NCBI GenBank assembly: GCA_963678305.2
Contig: CAXXVV010000005.1
Location: 248,001-312,000 of the forward strand
Reading direction: 5' to 3'
Origin: G963676655 sp963678305
GTDB taxonomy: Bacteria; Verrucomicrobiota; Lentisphaeria; Victivallales; Victivallaceae
DNA length: 64,000 nucleotides
Part shown: in pieces, positions 40,237 through 49,247 of the stretch
How the letters are laid out: each line of letters opens with the position of its first letter
Position numbering within the stretch: the first letter of the stretch is position 1
Notes under the pieces: generated by a model
What the model saw: the letters and a program-made list of their open reading frames with translations, nothing else
Databases searched by the model: none
Told to the model about the DNA's origin: nothing
Program-made: the position numbers and the translations under genes

Positions 40237-41378
40237 GATACAGCCTATCGGGTTCCCCGGCATTTGAAAAGGTTATCGAGGAACATATGCAGCAGATTGC
40301 GGCGCTGATAGCGCCTGAAACTTCGCGATTTGGTATTTCAGCGGTGATTCTTGGAGGCGGCTACGGAAGAGGAGAGGGTGGTGTAGCCCTGGACAAAGAC
40401 GGGAGTGAGGGACTCCACAACGATTATGATTTTTTTGTCATTACCGATAATATTTCATTTTTACAAAAACGCAGATTAAAAGCCTGGTTGGCTGATTTGT
40501 CGCGTCAACTTACCGAAGGGATTGGGATTGACGTCGATTTCAGCCCTCCTAAAAATCGTCGTGAACTGTCACGTATGGAATATAACATGATGTGGCAGGA
40601 GCTCAAACATGGACATAAAGTTATTTGGGGGGACTCCCGGGTGCTTGATTTACTTCCTGATTATGACATTAGACTCATGCCGGCTATCGAAGGTGTGAGG
40701 TTGATGTTGAATCGCGGGGCCGGTCTGATATTCTGCCAGGATAAACTGAAAAACAATGAAGGTACTCCTGAGTCACTGGAATTTATCCGTCGCAATATAT
40801 ACAAAGCGCGCAATGCCTGTGGCGATGTCTGTCTGATTGCGGCCGGAGACTATCACTGGAGTTATGTGGAGAGGTTAAAAAAACTGGAACATTACCGCAG
40901 TAAAGACAACCTGATCGACAGTTTCTATGAAAAATATCGCGAATCGGTCGAATACAAGCTGCAGCCTCGGGAGACTGAACTGAATTTGCCCCAGTTACAG
41001 GCTTTGCTGGACGATGTCATTCATGATTTTGAAAAATTCAATTTACGCATATTATGGTTTTGGTTGAAATGTCCTTCCGATGCTCCGGAGGTTGTCTATG
41101 GCGAGCTCGAGCGATCTTGCGGAGGACCTGAGAATGTTGGTTTGATGGGCACTTTGAAGAACCTTGTGCTCAACATTCTTGAAGTAGGAATGTATGGTTT
41201 GACTACAAAATATTGCTTGAAACATCCAAGATACAGACTTTTTAGCTCAATGCCACTAATATTATTTGCTAAAACTGCAAAAACAGTGTATACTACTGCG
41301 GTATTAGGTGTAGGTGTGAATTCGAGTGAAAATGATCAAAGAACTAAGTTTATCAAGCTGTGGAACCGGTTTAACTGA
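40233..41378 (+). CDS. Nucleotidyltransferase-fold protein of the exopolysaccharide operon, 381 aa
   Basis: The N-terminal half reads like a minimal DNA-polymerase-beta-type nucleotidyltransferase: a GGGYGRGEGG loop, then NDYDFFVIT with the two metal aspartates and IDVDF with the third. The C-terminal half is helical and contains a hydrophobic stretch near residue 345. The start is TTG at 40233: AAGGAG is spaced seven bases before it and it overlaps the previous stop codon. No substrate can be named; possible roles are nucleotide or sugar transfer in glycan assembly, or an antitoxin-like use of the fold. Position between two glycan genes favours the former. Confidence 0.75.
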   Translation: MRYSLSGSPAFEKVIEEHMQQIAALIAPETSRFGISAVILGGGYGRGEGGVALDKDGSEGLHNDYDFFVITDNISFLQKRRLKAWLADLSRQLTEGIGIDVDFSPPKNRRELSRMEYNMMWQELKHGHKVIWGDSRVLDLLPDYDIRLMPAIEGVRLMLNRGAGLIFCQDKLKNNEGTPESLEFIRRNIYKARNACGDVCLIAAGDYHWSYVERLKKLEHYRSKDNLIDSFYEKYRESVEYKLQPRETELNLPQLQALLDDVIHDFEKFNLRILWFWLKCPSDAPEVVYGELERSCGGPENVGLMGTLKNLVLNILEVGMYGLTTKYCLKHPRYRLFSSMPLILFAKTAKTVYTTAVLGVGVNSSENDQRTKFIKLWNRFN

Positions 41379-41418
41379 GAGACCTTTTGCGGCTATAACA
41401 TATTAGCGAGGCTAGTTA

Positions 41419-43449
41419 ATGCACGATGAAGACAAAGATACTTTCATAGGTGGAGTTGATCTTGACCTTTTTAAAGTTGATTTAAAGGTTCTGTTCATTA
41501 CCCTTAAGCGCCGCCTCGTCTTTCTGATGATCATTCCTATTCTTACTTTCCTTGCTTGCACGGTTTACTTGCGCTACGGAGTTCCCAAAGTCTGGCCGGC
41601 TAAATGTATTTTGTTCAGGCACACCAACATTGAAAAACTCTCCGAGGACCTGCCCAATCTTTACAAACCTTTGAATATGACTGCAGTCATGGATATGATC
41701 CGCTCCCGTGAAAATGTAAAGGAAGTCATTGCGAAACTGAAAGATAAGGGTATGGGGATCAATCAGTTTTACAGTGAGACGGAAGTGGTCAAAGAACGTG
41801 ATAACAACAATATGATAAACTTGATCGCGTATAATACGGACAAAAAAGTCGCGGTCAAGATGGCGAATACTTTAGCTGAAGTCTTCTTGAAAAATTACGT
41901 CGCGATGCAGAATAAAACCGCGGATGAGATATACCGGAAATACCGGGAACAGCATGATGAAGCTCTGGCTGATATTGAAAAGCTGGAAAAAGACCTTACC
42001 CGGATGATGAAAGAGCGTGATGTCATCAATGTCGAGTCAGAAACAAACTCCCGTTTCAAACAATTGAGTTATTATGAACTGGAACTTTCCCGGGCTGAGA
42101 TGAATTTGCAGGGAATGAGAGTGAAACAGAAGAACCTGAAAAAAGTTGTTGAGGGAATGCCGGAGAAGGTTCCGAAAGAATATGTTATTGCCGGTACCGA
42201 TGATCAGCGGATTGAAGGAATGCGTCTTAATTTGAACAATTTACGGCAAAGATATACTGAGGACAATCCCAAGGTGCGGTCATATAAAGCCGAACTTGAT
42301 TATGTTCTGGATAAGGTCGAAAAAGAGAAGGGAAAAGAAAAAACACCCGAGAAAATCACTTATGCCAGCAATATCGTCCGGAGTGACTTGAATAAAGAAA
42401 TTTTAAAGAATGCATCTGAGATTGATGCGCTTGAGACTAATATTAAACAAATAAAAGAAGAGATCAAGAAAGTCAAAAAAGATTTGAATGAACTGTTCCT
42501 GGCGGAAAGTTCTTATGTTAATAAAAAACGTCAGCTTGACATGAAGCGTGAGTTGATCGCCCGGATCAGTAAAGTGATGTCGGTTTTGAATCTGGCACTG
42601 CACGCAAGCATCAGCGATATTGTAATTTATGAAAAAGCGGAACCCGCCGCGCATCCGGTAAGGCAGAAGAAGAAACTTCTGCTCCTGGGCAGTATCATTT
42701 TAGGTTTTGCAATCGCTTTCGGGGTGGTCCTGATGCTGGAACTCGCTGATTTCAATGTAAAATCTATTTTTGACCTGAAATTTATTCTTAAACTGAACCC
42801 ACTCGGGATGTTGCCACAGCGTGACGATGAAAAGGATGTAGGTCATCAGTATTTCAGCGCGTTTCAAGTGGTGTTTAAGAAATTGACGGATCTGGCGGAA
42901 CCGGTTGACGCGCCGCTGATCACGGTCAGCAGCGTCTCGGAGGGAACCGGTAAAACATTTATTATCGAGGAGTTTGTTAATTTACTGGATATTCTGGGAA
43001 AGAATGTTTTATATATTAAAACGATCGAGGGATTGCCGGAAGACCAGAAAGAGGCTCGGCGTATAAACCGTGCTGCCGTTAACTCCGTTGTCTATATGGA
43101 TGACCGTTTGGATATCACCTTACCTGAAAATTTCCCGGACCGGATGTATTTTATTCTGGATGAATCGACTTTCAGAATTCCGTTGAAAAAGCAGATGATG
43201 AGAAAATTCCTGAATGCCACCAAAGGGCGTTTTGATTATATTTTCTGGGAAACCATGCGTTTTGATATTAACGAGCAGCTCTTCGGGACCTTGTGTTCCG
43301 AGGCGGATATTAACCTGATTGTCGCCAGTTTCAGGCGCTCCAATAAATTCAGGTTGCTCTCCTGGGTCAATTTCCTGCGGGAAGAACGATGCCGTAATAT
43401 TTGCGGCGTACTGAACAATGTGGATTTGAAATATTATGATCAACTGTAA
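41419..43449 (+). CDS. Wzz/Wzc-like polysaccharide co-polymerase with degenerate tyrosine-kinase domain, 676 aa
   Basis: Controls chain length or export of a surface polysaccharide. The Wzz domain starts with a membrane helix (LVFLMIIPILTFLACTVYL); a long coiled-coil follows (about residues 170-400); a second membrane helix lies at about 417-440. The C-terminal domain keeps Walker A (SEGTGKT, Lys512), but the Walker A' strand, normally VLLIDxDxR, is VLYIKTIEG and the Walker B position reads YIFWETMRF. There is no Tyr-rich tail; only a YYDQL ending remains. It therefore probably cannot work as a BY-kinase. The next gene overlaps its 3' end by 14 bases. Confidence 0.85.
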   Translation: MHDEDKDTFIGGVDLDLFKVDLKVLFITLKRRLVFLMIIPILTFLACTVYLRYGVPKVWPAKCILFRHTNIEKLSEDLPNLYKPLNMTAVMDMIRSRENVKEVIAKLKDKGMGINQFYSETEVVKERDNNNMINLIAYNTDKKVAVKMANTLAEVFLKNYVAMQNKTADEIYRKYREQHDEALADIEKLEKDLTRMMKERDVINVESETNSRFKQLSYYELELSRAEMNLQGMRVKQKNLKKVVEGMPEKVPKEYVIAGTDDQRIEGMRLNLNNLRQRYTEDNPKVRSYKAELDYVLDKVEKEKGKEKTPEKITYASNIVRSDLNKEILKNASEIDALETNIKQIKEEIKKVKKDLNELFLAESSYVNKKRQLDMKRELIARISKVMSVLNLALHASISDIVIYEKAEPAAHPVRQKKKLLLLGSIILGFAIAFGVVLMLELADFNVKSIFDLKFILKLNPLGMLPQRDDEKDVGHQYFSAFQVVFKKLTDLAEPVDAPLITVSSVSEGTGKTFIIEEFVNLLDILGKNVLYIKTIEGLPEDQKEARRINRAAVNSVVYMDDRLDITLPENFPDRMYFILDESTFRIPLKKQMMRKFLNATKGRFDYIFWETMRFDINEQLFGTLCSEADINLIVASFRRSNKFRLLSWVNFLREERCRNICGVLNNVDLKYYDQL

Positions 43450-44530
43450 AAAGAAGACATTATTGCAAACAGTGGCGGTTGCCGCGGTTTTATTATTTAT
43501 TTGCGGTTGCGGCCGCAAGGATATGTCGGTTCCGAATTTCATCAGCAAAAGCCGGGCGACCAGTCTGCCGGCGGTGCAGGAGATAAAAACCCGGGCGAAG
43601 ACTGAAAAAGAGATTAATGAGGAGCTCGAGAAGCTGCACCATCTGCCGCCCGAAACATATCATATTGCCCCTGGAGACAAGTTTGACTTGAAAGTATATG
43701 ATAATGAAGATCTGAATATTACCGGTTTGATGGTTACTCCTGACGGCTATATCACCATTGGCCTGGTCGGAGCGGTTAAAGTTTCCGGGAAGACGATTCA
43801 GCAGGCGATTCAGGACATTGAAAAGAAACTTGGTAAATACATCCGTTACCCCAAAGTTATTCTGGTCCCGGTAACGGTCAGCAGTTCAACTTTCACTATC
43901 GTCGGAAAAATTGGTGTGCCGGGGCGTTATATGATTCGTGACGGCACCCGGTTGACTGAGGCGGTGGCTATGGCTCAGGGCTTTTCAATCGGTGAATATT
44001 ACGGAAATACTGTTGAACTGGCAGATTTGAAGCACTCATTTATTTCCCGTAGAGGAAAAATTCTTCCGGTCGACTTTGTCAAAGCAATCAGGGAAGGGAA
44101 CCACCTTCACAACGTTCCACTTCGGAATGGGGATTATATCTTTGTGCCATCCTCCATGAACAAGGGTGTTACAGTTCTTGGTGAGGTCAACTCTCCGGGC
44201 TTCCAGGGTTACAAGGAAAACTACTCTTTGTTGCAGGCTCTTGGTTTCGCTCAGGGACGCAAGCCGACTTCTTCAGATATGGTCGTTGTGGTGCGTGATG
44301 GTTTGAAGACTCCGCGTATTTACAAGTGTGACGTCCAGAAGATGGCTGAGGGTATGGCTGAAGACTTCCCGCTTTCACCGAACGATATTGTTTATGTCCC
44401 GAGACATGGTTTTGCCGCTTACAACCGGGTTATTGGCATGTTGATGCCGACCTTGCAGGCAATCAACCTGCTGGCCGGTCCGTTTGGTAATGTCGCGGTA
44501 TACAGCAACAATAATAATAATGACAATTAA
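43436..44530 (+). CDS. Polysaccharide export lipoprotein, Wza/SLBB family
   Basis: Outer-membrane export channel component. The N-terminal signal and lipobox (LLFICGC, Cys25) mark a lipoprotein. The export domain (YHIAPGDKFDLKVYDNEDL) is followed by two or three SLBB-type repeats (FTIVGKIGVPGRYMIRDG and VTVLGEVNSPGFQGYKENY). At 364 residues it matches Wza-like proteins. The short C-terminal helix that would cross the outer membrane is followed by an Asn-rich end (NNNNNDN). It overlaps the Wzc-like gene by 14 bases, consistent with a shared complex. Confidence 0.92.
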   Translation: MINCKKKTLLQTVAVAAVLLFICGCGRKDMSVPNFISKSRATSLPAVQEIKTRAKTEKEINEELEKLHHLPPETYHIAPGDKFDLKVYDNEDLNITGLMVTPDGYITIGLVGAVKVSGKTIQQAIQDIEKKLGKYIRYPKVILVPVTVSSSTFTIVGKIGVPGRYMIRDGTRLTEAVAMAQGFSIGEYYGNTVELADLKHSFISRRGKILPVDFVKAIREGNHLHNVPLRNGDYIFVPSSMNKGVTVLGEVNSPGFQGYKENYSLLQALGFAQGRKPTSSDMVVVVRDGLKTPRIYKCDVQKMAEGMAEDFPLSPNDIVYVPRHGFAAYNRVIGMLMPTLQAINLLAGPFGNVAVYSNNNNNDN

Positions 44531-44557
44531 TTGCATATATGAAATCCATTGTAACGG

Positions 44558-45961
44558 ATGAGCGAATATAAATATATAATCTTTTTCTCAATGCTCTGTA
44601 TCGCCGTTCCGGTGTCATGTATTTTTGCTTTCTTCAGTAAGTCATTTGAACGCCTGATTATGGCGATCATGGTATTTTTTACCTGCCGTAATCAGGAGAC
44701 GATCAATTTCTTTTCTCAGGAGGAATATCGCGGGTCTTCACGCGGATATGAAGTGTCGATTGTCGATCTGATGCTGCTTGTCCTCTTTTTTGTGGTTGCG
44801 TTTAATCGCCACCGTTATAAGAAGTTGACGGTATTGCCTCCTGGCACTTTACTATATGCGATTTATTTCGCTATTTCCCTTTTGTCATTCTCGCAGTCGG
44901 ACAATTTGTTGTACAGCGGATTCGAGATAACCAAGATGATCCGGATGTATTTATGCTATTGGATAATGGTTAACTGGTTTCAGGATGAAAGCAATATAGA
45001 GTATTTTGTCAGGGTAATTCCCATTGTTATTATCTACATTTTCGGCTATACATTTATGCAGAAATATGCCTGGGGGATATACCAGTGCTATGGTCCGCTG
45101 CCGCATCAGAATTCTCTGGTCATGTATATGATAATGTTTAACGGGTTGATCTTTTCAAAACTTATGAACCGGCGAAACAACCAGGTTGAGGATGTTTTTA
45201 TTCTGGGAATTTTCGGGATCGGTTCGCTTTGTGTCATGTTCACGTTATCCAGGGCGGGGTTGCTTTGCTACATTATCTGTCTTTTTGTTATCTTTATGTT
45301 GTCATTCCTGTCGGAGTTTACGACTAAAAAGATTGTTTTGACCCTGCTGCTGGCGGTATTTGGCGTGATCGTAGTGGGATTTGCGATGAAGACGCTTATT
45401 CAAAGATTTTCCAGAGCACCGCCGCAGTCTCTGCAGTCCAGAAAAGATTTGGCGCTGGCTGCGGTTAATATGGCAAATTCCGGTCCACTTGGAGTCGGGC
45501 TGAACAATTTTGGTCTAAAAGTCAATCCCCCGTATGAATACGCATTGCATATTGACCGGACAAAGTATTTTTACAAAGAGGGAATAGTTGAAACGGTATA
45601 TTTGCTGATTGCGGCTGAAACCGGCTGGTTCAATCTTTTTATCTTTTTGTGGTGGCTGATTTCGTTCTACGGCAGGAACTTATTAAATATCATCAGATAC
45701 CGGGGAGAGACGCTGCAATATGCGGCTATAGCTATGGCCGGGGCGTTAACCGGGGTTTATATAGAATCCGTACTTGAATGGGTTCTAAAACAGACCAGCA
45801 ATTTCTACCAATTGATGATTCTTTTCGCTTTGATTTCCGCCATGATGATTGCCTGGCGGGACAAAGACCGTGAGCGCAGACGCCTCGCCCGGGAAAAGAA
45901 GCAGCAGGAACAAGAGGCTGTTGCCGCCGCAGAAGCTGAAACCGTGGAAAGTCCGGCCTGA
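44558..45961 (+). CDS. O-antigen ligase/polymerase-like membrane protein (Wzy_C family)
   Basis: About eleven hydrophobic segments. A large periplasmic loop near residues 300-345 holds GPLGVGLNNFGLKVNPPYEY, the typical position and shape of the Wzy/WaaL signature loop, with the ligase-type arginine just before it (QSLQSRKDLALAAVNM). It would polymerise or ligate lipid-linked repeat units. The C terminus is a charged coiled coil with Ala/Glu repeats. It is the last gene of the operon. Its TGA abuts the convergent isochorismatase-like stop codon with no bases between. Confidence 0.87.
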   Translation: MSEYKYIIFFSMLCIAVPVSCIFAFFSKSFERLIMAIMVFFTCRNQETINFFSQEEYRGSSRGYEVSIVDLMLLVLFFVVAFNRHRYKKLTVLPPGTLLYAIYFAISLLSFSQSDNLLYSGFEITKMIRMYLCYWIMVNWFQDESNIEYFVRVIPIVIIYIFGYTFMQKYAWGIYQCYGPLPHQNSLVMYMIMFNGLIFSKLMNRRNNQVEDVFILGIFGIGSLCVMFTLSRAGLLCYIICLFVIFMLSFLSEFTTKKIVLTLLLAVFGVIVVGFAMKTLIQRFSRAPPQSLQSRKDLALAAVNMANSGPLGVGLNNFGLKVNPPYEYALHIDRTKYFYKEGIVETVYLLIAAETGWFNLFIFLWWLISFYGRNLLNIIRYRGETLQYAAIAMAGALTGVYIESVLEWVLKQTSNFYQLMILFALISAMMIAWRDKDRERRRLAREKKQQEQEAVAAAEAETVESPA

Positions 45962-46510
45962 TTACCGGATAAGTTTTGAGATTTCCCGGAAAGCCGGATG
46001 TTTGGCGTCCCGCATCAGCATGAATAATATTGATTCAGTCGGCAGAGCCGCGGCTCCGGCCTCTTGCAGTTGCGCCAGTGCCAGTTTACAGTTTTCTGTT
46101 CGGCGCGAACTGACCGTATCCGCCAGGATTATTACTTCAAAGCCTTTGTTCAAGGCATCCAACGCGGTTTGCAAGACGCATACATGCCCCTCGATGCCCA
46201 TTAAAACTAATGTCTTGTAAGGCTTTCGCTGAATTGCTTTGTTGAATTCCGGTTCTCCCAGGCAGGAGAATGTGGTTTTCTCAATAACCGGCGTTTTTTC
46301 GGGGTAAAGTTCAGATAGTTCCGTAACCGTATTACCCAAGCCACGGGGATATTGTTCGGTCACGATCACATCCAGCTTGAGCAACCCGGCCGCTTGCAGC
46401 ATAATTTTCATGCGTTCGCAGATCGCCGGCCCTTCGGCCATTGCTCCAATCAGTTTTTCCTGCACATCTACCAGAATCAGGGCGGTTGACGCCAATTTCG
46501 GGAAATTCAT
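45962..46510 (-). CDS. Isochorismatase-like cysteine hydrolase
   Basis: Isochorismatase superfamily (YcaC/nicotinamidase-like) hydrolase, 182 aa. The catalytic triad positions are visible: Asp in ALILVDVQEKL, Lys in VIEKTTFSC and Cys in MGIEGHVCVLQTAL. The cis-peptide bulge GIEGHVC is characteristic. The substrate is unknown. It is the last gene of the minus-strand manA-argS-isomerase group, 12 bases after the isomerase gene. Confidence 0.9.
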   Translation of the reverse strand: MNFPKLASTALILVDVQEKLIGAMAEGPAICERMKIMLQAAGLLKLDVIVTEQYPRGLGNTVTELSELYPEKTPVIEKTTFSCLGEPEFNKAIQRKPYKTLVLMGIEGHVCVLQTALDALNKGFEVIILADTVSSRRTENCKLALAQLQEAGAAALPTESILFMLMRDAKHPAFREISKLIR

Positions 46511-46522
46511 ATAAACTCCTGA

Positions 46523-47395
46523 TTAATCATTAAACTTAGTGAAAGGAGCGCAAGATTCAGCCGGGGCCGCTTCTGCGCAGGTTTTCAGGAAGGCAATCTC
46601 CTCCCTTATTTCACGCAGATAGTCGGTTGTAACAAACTCTTCTATGGAAATCCAGCCGCTCCAGTTGACGCATTTCAGCGCAAAGAATACCTCGACCCAG
46701 TCAACCAGACCCTGATCGATAAAGGTCCTCTGGTATTTCCACTGTACCCGGGCCGGTTGGCCCACTTCCGGATAGACCGCATTCATTTCATATTTTAGAT
46801 TCTTGGCATGGACGTACGCCAGATGTTCGCCAATCAATTCGCAGGCACCGCGGGGCCGGACAAAACCTTCAAGAACAGTATTGGCCGCGTCATAGATAGC
46901 TCCGACGCAATTCGGGTCCAGGCCGCGCATTAACTCATATATTGCCCAGGGGGAAGCTGCGACGCTGCCACCATGCATTTCCAGAACATATTTAATGCCG
47001 TATTCATTAGAAAGACCGACCAGCATTTCAAGTCCGTTTCGGGTCTTTTCAACCAACTGCATGTAGGTATCGGGCTGATGCATGGTTTCGTCGAAATTAT
47101 AGCCGAACCAGGGATGGGCCACGCGCAAAGTTTTTCCGCCGCGCCCTGTGACGGCTTCGCTCCATTGCCGCATCAGATCTTCTTTCCAGAGTTGGCCGGC
47201 ATTCAGATACCCCATAACTTCCAGTCCGGCATCCTCGGTCATTTGTTGCATTTCTTTCGCTTGTGCCGGAGCTTCTTCAAGTGGGCCGAGGCCCCATTCG
47301 ATGCCATCGGCTCCGGCTGCTTTGCAGAGTTCGACAATTTCCCGGATCGAAAACTTGTTTCTGATCGAATTCGTATTTACCGAGTATTTAAACAT
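46523..47395 (-). CDS. Sugar phosphate isomerase/epimerase (xylose-isomerase-like TIM barrel)
   Basis: A TIM-barrel metal enzyme of the AP-endonuclease-2/IolE type. Metal and substrate residues lie in YVLEMHGGS, AIYDAANTV, LAYVHAKNLKYEMN and WISIEEF at the ends of successive strands. ATG 47395 is preferred to TTG 47401 because AAGGATAT is correctly spaced before it. It lies 28 bases downstream of argS on the same strand. The substrate is unknown; such enzymes are abundant in carbohydrate-degrading Lentisphaerota. Confidence 0.9.
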   Translation of the reverse strand: MFKYSVNTNSIRNKFSIREIVELCKAAGADGIEWGLGPLEEAPAQAKEMQQMTEDAGLEVMGYLNAGQLWKEDLMRQWSEAVTGRGGKTLRVAHPWFGYNFDETMHQPDTYMQLVEKTRNGLEMLVGLSNEYGIKYVLEMHGGSVAASPWAIYELMRGLDPNCVGAIYDAANTVLEGFVRPRGACELIGEHLAYVHAKNLKYEMNAVYPEVGQPARVQWKYQRTFIDQGLVDWVEVFFALKCVNWSGWISIEEFVTTDYLREIREEIAFLKTCAEAAPAESCAPFTKFND

Positions 47396-47423
47396 GGTCA
47401 ATATCCTTATCCGTGTTATATCG

Positions 47424-49217
47424 TTACATTGCTTCAGGAACTTTTATCGTCAGGGCGCCCAGGCCGTCGGCCAGTACGTCGCGAACATTCAGGCAAAGAG
47501 CCAGTCTTGCTTTTGACTGGGCCTCGTTATCGGCGTCGAGAACTGAACATTCTCCGTAAAAACGGTTGAATGCTTTGGCCAGGTCCAGCAGGAACGTAAC
47601 CAGAGTCGAACAATCTTTTTTGGCCGCCGCAGCCTGGAGTGTCGCCGGATAATATGAAGCCTGAATTGCCAGCGCCTTTTCTGATGGCGCAGTCAGCAAG
47701 GACCAGTCAACGTCAACCCCCGGCGTCAATCCCTTGTCGGCGGCCTTGCGCATGATGGAGTTGATTCGGGCGCAGGCATATTGTACGTATGGTCCGGTAT
47801 CGCCCACAAATTTTACTGAGGCTTGCGGGTCGAACATCATGGTGGTTTTCGGGTTGAACTTCAACAACATGAATTTCAGCGCCCCCATGCCGATGATGGC
47901 CGCCCGTTCTTCCAGTTCTTCTCCGGTCAGGGACGGATCACGCTCGAGCGTTGCCTGTTTGGCCAGTTCGGTCATTTCGGCAAAAAGGTCGTCGGCGTCG
48001 ACGACGGTGCCTTCGCGACTCTTCATTTTTCCGGTCGGCAGATTGACCATGCCGTAAGCCATATGATATAAGTCATCGGCCCAGTCGTATCCCATTTTCT
48101 TGATGATCGCGAACAGCATCTTGAAGTGCAGGATCTGTTCGTCGCCGACGACCCAGACTTGTTCCTGCGGTTTATAGTCCTCGTATTTTTTGAGGGTGGT
48201 GCCGATGTCCTGAGTGATGTAAACACTGGTTCCGTCGGACCGCAGAACCACTTTGGGTCCCATCTTGCCCAGATCGGCAATTACCGCGCCGTCATCGCGT
48301 CGGGTAAATACGCCTTTTTCGAGCCCTGCGGCGATCAGGTCCTTGCCCAGCAAATAGGTTTCGCTTTCCAGATATGTGTGATTGAATTTGATGCCCATTG
48401 TATCGTAGGTTTGAGCGAAGCCGGCAAAAACCCATGAGTTCATGGTCTGCCAGAGTTGGCGAACTTCCGGCTCGCCGGCTTCCCAATCCTGCAGCATTTT
48501 CTGAGTCGCCTGGCCGATTTCAGTTTCAAGGAACAGATCCTCATCTGATTTATCCGCGAGTTCCGGCTTGGCTTTTCGCAGCTCATCGAGTTGTTCTTTC
48601 AGCGCGTCATTGTATTTTACATAAAAGTCCCCGACCAGATGATCGCCTTTTATCCCGGTTGATTCAGGCGTGACGCCGTTGCCGAAACGCTGGTACGCCA
48701 GCATGGATTTACAAATATGGATGCCCCGGTCATTGACCAGGTTGATTTCGATGATGTCATGCCCGACCCGGCGCAGCAGTGCCGCCAGACTCATGCCCAA
48801 CGTATTGTTCCTGACATGTCCGAGGTGCTGAGGTTTATTGGTATTCGGCGCGGAATATTCGATCAGGATGCGACGGCATTCGTTTTCCGGCAGTTTTACT
48901 GCATTGTCAAGATCGCCGATGATTGCGGCGGTGTCGCGCATTACGGCGGCCGGGGTTAAAGTTATATTGACGAAAGCCTTGATCTTTTCAGCTGAAGCCA
49001 CATCTTCGTGATTTTGCAGATATTCCGTCGCCGCATCGGATATTTTATCCGGTGACGATTTCAGATCACGGGCCAGTTTAAAGCAATTAACGGTCAAGTC
49101 GCCTTCCATGTTCTGAGGGCAGATTTCGGCTTCAATGGTCCATTCGTCATTAACGTTGGCCTGCGGGAAAAATTCGGGCAGAGCTTTGCCCAGATCGCTG
49201 ATACATTTAAACTTCAT
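47424..49217 (-). CDS. argS: Arginyl-tRNA synthetase
   Basis: Class I synthetase that charges tRNA-Arg. The HIGH motif is HLGHV (in PNTNKPQHLGHVRNNTLG), the KMSKS-equivalent region is GKMKSREGTVVD, and the C-terminal helical DALR anticodon-binding domain is present (VQYACARINSI). At 597 residues it is full length with an N-terminal arginyl-specific domain. It lies 30 bases downstream of manA. No clear ribosome site stands before the ATG; translation may be coupled to manA. Confidence 0.97.
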   Translation of the reverse strand: MKFKCISDLGKALPEFFPQANVNDEWTIEAEICPQNMEGDLTVNCFKLARDLKSSPDKISDAATEYLQNHEDVASAEKIKAFVNITLTPAAVMRDTAAIIGDLDNAVKLPENECRRILIEYSAPNTNKPQHLGHVRNNTLGMSLAALLRRVGHDIIEINLVNDRGIHICKSMLAYQRFGNGVTPESTGIKGDHLVGDFYVKYNDALKEQLDELRKAKPELADKSDEDLFLETEIGQATQKMLQDWEAGEPEVRQLWQTMNSWVFAGFAQTYDTMGIKFNHTYLESETYLLGKDLIAAGLEKGVFTRRDDGAVIADLGKMGPKVVLRSDGTSVYITQDIGTTLKKYEDYKPQEQVWVVGDEQILHFKMLFAIIKKMGYDWADDLYHMAYGMVNLPTGKMKSREGTVVDADDLFAEMTELAKQATLERDPSLTGEELEERAAIIGMGALKFMLLKFNPKTTMMFDPQASVKFVGDTGPYVQYACARINSIMRKAADKGLTPGVDVDWSLLTAPSEKALAIQASYYPATLQAAAAKKDCSTLVTFLLDLAKAFNRFYGECSVLDADNEAQSKARLALCLNVRDVLADGLGALTIKVPEAM

Positions 49218-49247
49218 GTGAATTATATGTCCGATTTTTGAATGTTG

